In this document: piece after piece, positions 7,014-10,406 of the stretch
Numbering within the stretch: the stretch's first letter is position 1
Layout: every line of letters starts with the position of its first letter
The notes under the pieces: model-generated
What the model was told of the DNA's origin: nothing
The model's database searches: none
What the model saw: the letters and a program-made list of their open reading frames with translations, nothing else
From: an uncultured Clostridia bacterium
GTDB lineage: Bacteria > Bacillota > Clostridia > Oscillospirales > Ruminococcaceae
Direction of reading: 5' to 3'
Assembly (NCBI GenBank): GCA_937901805.1
Contig: CALDJI010000017.1
Location: 1-10,406, forward strand
Length of the DNA stretch: 10,406 nt
Made by a program: the position numbers and the translations under genes

Positions 7014-7017
7014 GCAA
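6988..7017 (-). promoter_or_regulatory. Candidate promoter for the zinc-ribbon gene, inside the terminator hairpin
   Basis: On the minus strand TTGCAG (7017-7012) and TACAAT (6993-6988) are 18 bases apart. The -10 box falls in the loop of the ydbT terminator hairpin and the spacer in its stem. The distance to the ATG at 6915 leaves a leader of about 65 bases. The -35 match is moderate. Confidence 0.5.
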
Positions 7018-7024
7018 GGTTTCT

Positions 7025-8470
7025 TTATATTTTCACAAACTCCAGTAAATCCAAGACCTGCTGTCGGTTGAGATTCTTAACATGGTGTACTTTTTTCGCC
7101 TCAGATATGGTATAGATTTTGACATCGCAGGCGTCGTCAAAATGCTGGAGCATACTTTGGCGGAGCAAAATGGCGTTGATATGCTTTTTGGGAATACAGA
7201 CCGTATGCAAAATAAAAAAACGAGAGTATTTCATATAAACATTTTGTCCGTCATAGGAGATCCCGCTGCTCCTGAAGTCCATCAGGCGGACAAGCATCAG
7301 CCAATAAGATGGAATTGCCAGCATGAACCCAATGAATCCGATGGTGTCCGCCCAATCGGGAATAACGTTGCACAGGATGATTGTGCCAATGGGAACCAGG
7401 AGGCAGGGCCAGAGGGGGTCTAAAATAAATTTGAAAATGGCGCCGAAATTTGGACGGAGTGTGACAGGTTTTCTCGGGAATTCCGGGAGCAGAGTGTTCA
7501 TTGTCTCATCCAGTTCCTGTTTCCCGGCACAGGGAATAATGGCGGAAATATCATTTTTATTTTTGCCAAGGCCAATGCAATGCGCATAGACGGAGTATAG
7601 TCCCAATAATCTCATCATGGGCGTTTGGCGGATATCGGTATAATTTATTTTAGATATGTCCACGGCATTAGTACGCCGTGTAAAAAACCCACCGGATATA
7701 TACAAACTGTATTTTGCACGGAGGACTTCAAAATTGATATGGCGAAGGAAATTCATGCAAAAAGAAATGAAGTAACCAATGATGATCATCATAGCCAGAA
7801 AAGTAGCGATTGGAGGAATGAGTATAGCGAGCCATTGTGCAAGCTTTTCCATAGTGGTAAAGATTTGTTGCTGTAATTCCGCCCCAACAAGAGAGCCGGT
7901 GTTGGAAAACAGTGTGGAACAGAAGATGACCCCTACGAACGTGTTAGAGGTAAATAGGGACAAAAGCATCAAATAAAATACTTTAGGTTTATAAAACCGG
8001 TTAAAATACGAATTGTTTTTATTTTTTTGACTGTGAAAATGCAGGATACGGTTGCATTCCGCTTCGCTTAGTGTAATTTTGAAATCCGGCGTATTAAAAT
8101 TCCCAGCGGCGGTATCGACTCTTACATGAACTGCGCGGAAAGGCCGCAGCCACCAGCTGTGCTCAAAGGAAAGCGTTGTATAGCAGCGGGAAGGGATAAA
8201 AAATGAATCCCGAATCAGGACACCGCGGCGGATGACAATTCCCTTTCGATAAATGGTATATCGAAAGAAAAACCACTCCAAAACAGAAGCTGTGATGATA
8301 ATCCCAACAATCAGCAGATCAAACCAGGCCCCTTCCAGCCAAGCATACAGAGAACCGCCTAAAATAGCATAGAGAAAACCACGGAGAAGCGGGATAATCA
8401 ACAACAGCAAGAAACGGGACAGATATTCAAAAATCATAATCGGATGCGGGTGCCGCGACGGTTCATTCAT
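7025..8470 (-). CDS. ydbT: YdbT-like membrane protein with three bacterial PH (DUF304) domains
   Basis: A 481-residue integral membrane protein. Hydrophobic segments at about 12-38, 48-69, 163-185, 211-238, 346-369 and 376-394 come in pairs, each pair followed by a bacterial PH-like (bPH2/DUF304) domain at about 70-140, 245-325 and 400-475. The domains show the usual strand patterns, such as YTIYRKGIVIRRGVL, YSLYISGGFFTRRTNAV and VYMKYSRFFILHTVCIP. This arrangement and size match Bacillus YdbT, which with YdbS contributes to resistance against some bacteriocins and peptides made by related bacilli. The ATG at 8470 overlaps the ydbS stop by 4 bases (ATGA) and has GAGGAGG 7 bases upstream, so the two are translationally coupled. 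Biochemical function unknown. Confidence 0.88.
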   Translation of the reverse strand: MNEPSRHPHPIMIFEYLSRFLLLLIIPLLRGFLYAILGGSLYAWLEGAWFDLLIVGIIITASVLEWFFFRYTIYRKGIVIRRGVLIRDSFFIPSRCYTTLSFEHSWWLRPFRAVHVRVDTAAGNFNTPDFKITLSEAECNRILHFHSQKNKNNSYFNRFYKPKVFYLMLLSLFTSNTFVGVIFCSTLFSNTGSLVGAELQQQIFTTMEKLAQWLAILIPPIATFLAMMIIIGYFISFCMNFLRHINFEVLRAKYSLYISGGFFTRRTNAVDISKINYTDIRQTPMMRLLGLYSVYAHCIGLGKNKNDISAIIPCAGKQELDETMNTLLPEFPRKPVTLRPNFGAIFKFILDPLWPCLLVPIGTIILCNVIPDWADTIGFIGFMLAIPSYWLMLVRLMDFRSSGISYDGQNVYMKYSRFFILHTVCIPKKHINAILLRQSMLQHFDDACDVKIYTISEAKKVHHVKNLNRQQVLDLLEFVKI

Positions 8471-8943
8471 GACGGGTCCTCCTCACTGACATCCGGATAA
8501 CGGAAAACACTCTTGGAAATAGGGGCAAGTAAATCCTTGAGTTCATATGCCTGTTTTTGCGCAAAGGAGGACAGCCAGATAGAATACCCGGCACAACGGA
8601 TCCGAATAGAGCACATCCCCATGGCTGCCTGAAGGGGAAAGGTGATAATTTCCACATACTGGATGGAGGGGAGAGGGGCATACCGCAGCCTGGTGTAGAT
8701 GACTCCGCTTTTGACGGTAAGCAGTTCCCGTGAAAACTGAATTTTCAGTCGTCTGAACTTGACGGGATAGTAAAAGACGGAGAAAAAAAGATAGGCAAGT
8801 CCCCAACACAGGGTGAAGATGGACCAAATCAGCCGGTAGTGTCCAAAAGTGGCAACAGAAACCACGGCAAAGGGGAGCATAATCAGGATGAGCCGGATTT
8901 CCCAATAAAACAATGCCCGCGCGGAAGGGGAAAGTGAATACAT
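8467..8943 (-). CDS. ydbS: YdbS-like membrane protein with one bacterial PH (DUF304) domain
   Basis: A 158-residue protein with two adjacent membrane helices (about 15-34 and 38-58) followed by one bPH2/DUF304 domain (about 61-145). The domain includes FRRLKIQFSRELLTVKSGVIY, the proline turn YAPLPSIQYVEI and a late strand SIRIRCAGYSIWL. Size and layout match Bacillus YdbS. The ATG at 8943 has a modest GAGG site 7 bases upstream. The gene overlaps ydbT by 4 bases, and the two proteins probably act as a complex in the membrane. No sigma-W-type promoter (TGAAAC with CGTA) was found: TGAAAC occurs at 8979-8974 on the minus strand, but there is no CGT at the right distance. Confidence 0.85.
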   Translation of the reverse strand: MYSLSPSARALFYWEIRLILIMLPFAVVSVATFGHYRLIWSIFTLCWGLAYLFFSVFYYPVKFRRLKIQFSRELLTVKSGVIYTRLRYAPLPSIQYVEIITFPLQAAMGMCSIRIRCAGYSIWLSSFAQKQAYELKDLLAPISKSVFRYPDVSEEDPS

Positions 8944-9012
8944 GCAGATACCTCATTTCCTCCCAAAAATCAAGTTTCATATGGCCAAACAGAGATAATG
9001 AAATCCAAAAGT

Positions 9013-9125
9013 AACAGGGGGGAAGTTCTCCGGACGTTTCTGTGCACGGTATAGACAGAGGACTTCCCTGCTGTTTGCTGCTGGCAACCCTCCATTTTGG
9101 GAAAATCCAGTTTGTGCCATGCAGC
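9013..9125 (-). ncRNA. Structured leader of ydbST or small RNA (candidate)
   Basis: Two long hairpins lie one base apart. On the minus strand the first pairs TGCCATGCAGC's complement (9125-9115) with GCTGCTGGCA's complement (9086-9077): 10 pairs with one bulged A, and a loop that holds an inner ATTTT-CCC-AAAAT hairpin. The second pairs 9075-9058 with 9030-9013 (18 positions, 15 Watson-Crick, the others including a G-U) around a 27-base loop. A promoter starts transcription at about 9132, just before them, and ydbS begins at 8943. The second hairpin is followed by TGTTACTTTTGG, a weak terminator tail. Options are an attenuating leader, a 120-nt small RNA, or the 3' end of the ldh message. I do not recognise a known riboswitch class. 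Confidence 0.4.
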
Positions 9126-9138
9126 TATGCTTTCGCTT

Positions 9139-9167
9139 ATTTTACCATACTATTCCTGTGGATTCAA
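9139..9167 (-). promoter_or_regulatory. Sigma-A-type promoter upstream of the structured leader and ydbST
   Basis: On the minus strand TTGAAT (9167-9162) and TAAAAT (9144-9139) are separated by exactly 17 bases. It lies immediately after the ldh stop (9171) and points toward ydbS, giving a leader of about 190 bases. Confidence 0.65.
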
Positions 9168-9170
9168 TTT

Positions 9171-10154
9171 TTACTGTTCGGCAGATTTCGTGTTTTTTAT
9201 TGGTTTGAGGGCAAGCGATGAGGACAGTTCCATAAGAGAATCAAAAGAATTTTTGAGCTGTTCCTGTTCTTTTTCTGTTAGGGGCAGAGTGAGGATTTCC
9301 CGTATCCCCTTTCTGGAAAGGATACAGGGCACCCCGATATAGGTTCCGGAGAGCCCATATTCCCCCTGCAACATGGCCGAGACGGTCAGGACGCAGTTTT
9401 CATCCCCGAAAATTGCCTTTGTAATGCGGACCATTGCCATTCCAATTCCATAGTAGGTTGCGTTTTTTGCTTCAATAATCTGATAAGCAGCCCCGCGGAC
9501 CTCTTCTTCAATTTCCCTCATCTGCGCTAGGGAACAGGCGGGTAATTTTTCGCACAGGCCAAGGATAGGAAAGGTGGCAAGCATGGCCTGCGACCAGGGA
9601 ACGAATTCACTGTCCCCGTGTTCCCCGATGACATAGGCATGCATATTGCGCGGGTCAACCTGAAAGGTATCCCCCAGCAGATAACGCAGACGCGCCGTAT
9701 CCAGTGCGGTTCCGGTACCGATAACACGGGATGGGGCAAAGCCGGAAAGCCTGTGGGTGATATGGGACATAATATCCACCGGATTTGTAGCCACTAGAAA
9801 AATCCCGCGGAACCCCGAGGAGAGCACGGGGCCGATGATAGAGGAAAAGACCTCGGCGTTTCTGGACAGCAGATCCAGCCTGGTTTCCCCGGGCTTTTGT
9901 GCGACCCCGGCGCAGATGGCGACAATGTCTGCATCTTTGCAGTCGGAATAATCCCCGGCATAAATTTTCATATGGGAACCGGAGAAAGCAAGGCCATGGT
10001 TTAAATCCATAGCTTCCCCCAACGCACGTTTTCGGTTAATATCGATGAGGATCAGCTGGTCGCAGGCGTTTTGGTTGAGCAGAGCATACGCATAACTCAT
10101 CCCAACCATTCCGGTGCCAACTAAGACGACTTTTCTGGAATCCGGAGACGGCAT
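9171..10154 (-). CDS. ldh: L-lactate dehydrogenase
   Basis: A cytoplasmic enzyme of 327 residues that reduces pyruvate to L-lactate with NADH at the end of fermentation. The NAD fold has GTGMVG (residues 13-18) and D38 for the adenosine ribose. The mobile loop QKPGETRLDL supplies Q86, which selects pyruvate over oxaloacetate (malate dehydrogenases have Arg here), and catalytic R92. The active site has N124 in TNPVD, D152 and R155 in LDTARLR, and H179 in GEHGD. R157 and H172 stand at the positions that bind fructose 1,6-bisphosphate in allosteric bacterial enzymes, so glycolytic activation is likely. AGGAGG (10168-10163) lies 8 bases before the ATG, with a small hairpin just upstream of it. 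I found no convincing promoter on this side. Confidence 0.95.
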   Translation of the reverse strand: MPSPDSRKVVLVGTGMVGMSYAYALLNQNACDQLILIDINRKRALGEAMDLNHGLAFSGSHMKIYAGDYSDCKDADIVAICAGVAQKPGETRLDLLSRNAEVFSSIIGPVLSSGFRGIFLVATNPVDIMSHITHRLSGFAPSRVIGTGTALDTARLRYLLGDTFQVDPRNMHAYVIGEHGDSEFVPWSQAMLATFPILGLCEKLPACSLAQMREIEEEVRGAAYQIIEAKNATYYGIGMAMVRITKAIFGDENCVLTVSAMLQGEYGLSGTYIGVPCILSRKGIREILTLPLTEKEQEQLKNSFDSLMELSSSLALKPIKNTKSAEQ

Positions 10155-10168
10155 AAGAAAAACCTCCT

Positions 10169-10188
10169 GGAAAATTTTTTGATTTTCC
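10169..10188 (-). repeat. Small hairpin immediately upstream of the ldh ribosome binding site
   Basis: On the minus strand GGAAAAT pairs with ATTTTCC across a 6-base loop, and AGGAGG follows directly. It would lie in the ldh leader. Because the ribosome site is left outside the stem, it may only stabilise the 5' end. It is weak because of its A-T content. Confidence 0.4.
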
Positions 10189-10276
10189 CTTAGTTTGCCC
10201 GGAAAAAGCTGATTTCATAACAGAATAACAATTTGGCTGTTTGTAAACCGCAGAGGAGTCCCCACAGACATTCCTT

Positions 10277-10299
10277 TTTCCAAACCCCGGGTTTGGAAA
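10277..10299. promoter_or_regulatory. 23-bp perfect palindrome between divergent genes (candidate operator)
   Basis: TTTCCAAACCC is followed by a single C and then by its exact complement GGGTTTGGAAA. It ends 18 bases before the -35 box of the rightward promoter and lies 123 bases from the ldh start. No T-run follows, so it is not a terminator. A dimeric regulator could bind here and act on either gene. Confidence 0.55.
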
Positions 10300-10317
10300 T
10301 TGCAATACCGGCATTCC

Positions 10318-10346
10318 TTGTATTCGCCGTATGGAACCCGTATAAT
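10318..10346 (+). promoter_or_regulatory. Sigma-A-type promoter of the right-edge gene
   Basis: TTGTAT (10318-10323) and a perfect TATAAT (10341-10346) are 17 bases apart. The expected start near 10353 leaves a short leader with a purine-rich AAAGGGCGG ribosome site before the ATG at 10379. Confidence 0.8.
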
Positions 10347-10378
10347 AAAAGTGCAAGAAAAGGAAAGGGCGGAAAGTC

Positions 10379-10406
10379 ATGAAATTTGGAGTAATCGGGA
10401 TTAGCT
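10379..10406 (+). CDS. Start of an unidentified gene (nine codons visible)
   Basis: Only MKFGVIGIS is visible. A short hydrophobic beta-strand ending in glycine is typical of Rossmann-type enzymes; glutamyl-tRNA reductase (HemA) often starts in a similar way, but nine residues cannot decide. The strong promoter and purine-rich ribosome site support a real gene start. It is divergent from ldh. Confidence 0.6.

Noticed and set aside
6916..7017. 34-residue N-terminal extension of the zinc-ribbon protein
   Set aside because: It overlaps the ydbT terminator and the candidate promoter, has no ribosome site, and the internal ATG at 6915 has AGGTGG in front of it.
8974..8979. TGAAAC as a sigma-W -35 box for ydbS
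   Set aside because: No CGTA-like -10 at about 16 bases, and the position is only about 30 bases from the start codon.
8543..8980. Overlapping minus-strand frame across ydbS
   Set aside because: The ydbS frame has the membrane helices, PH-domain pattern and 4-base overlap with ydbT. This frame has none.
1..10406. CRISPR array, tRNA or rRNA gene, insertion sequence with terminal repeats
   Set aside because: No regularly spaced repeats, cloverleaf or rRNA signature, and no transposase gene seen inside the window.

Overview
The window looks like chromosomal DNA of a low-to-mid GC Firmicute, most likely a gut-type member of Clostridia. The clues are strong AGGAGG-type ribosome binding sites, sigma-A style promoters, a CcpA-type cre site, YdbS/YdbT membrane proteins, a Firmicute-type L-lactate dehydrogenase and a cytosol-facing zinc-ribbon membrane protein. 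I cannot name the genus from sequence alone.

Layout. Positions 1-237 hold the start of an unrecognised AT-rich gene that runs leftward out of the window. It abuts a decayed membrane-anchored GGDEF (diguanylate cyclase) gene at about 263-910, which is 5'-truncated and carries one in-frame stop and two frameshifts. A strong terminator (915-966) and a gene-free AT-rich gap follow. A clear promoter (1236-1263) with a cre/LacI-type operator at its start point drives a rightward operon (1318-6004): a LacI-family regulator broken by a one-base frameshift near 1765, a Gfo/Idh/MocA oxidoreductase, and three different xylose-isomerase-like TIM-barrel proteins. A perfect 17-bp bidirectional terminator (6101-6137) closes it. 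On the other strand lie a zinc-ribbon/one-TM/DUF4352-like protein (6154-6915) and an overlapping ydbS-ydbT pair (7025-8943) of bacterial PH-domain membrane proteins. These are preceded by a promoter and a roughly 190-nt structured leader, then an L-lactate dehydrogenase gene (9171-10154). At the right edge a divergent gene starts at 10379 behind a good promoter and a 23-bp palindrome.

How the genes may work together. The oxidoreductase plus TIM-barrel set fits an 'oxidise the sugar, then isomerise, epimerise or eliminate' route for an unusual sugar, inositol or glycoside. Related gene pairings are known from inositol catabolism (IolG/IolE) and from 3-keto-glycoside and C-glycoside cleavage. 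There is no transporter or kinase in the window, so the substrate is unknown. The cre-like site suggests carbon catabolite control, while the frameshift suggests that specific LacI control may be lost. The YdbST pair is related to Bacillus membrane proteins linked to peptide-antibiotic resistance and is probably unrelated to the sugar operon.

The best leads are the three-TIM-barrel operon, the structured leader or small RNA ahead of ydbS, the tandem operator, and the clustering of disabling lesions in two regulatory genes, which must first be separated from sequencing error.
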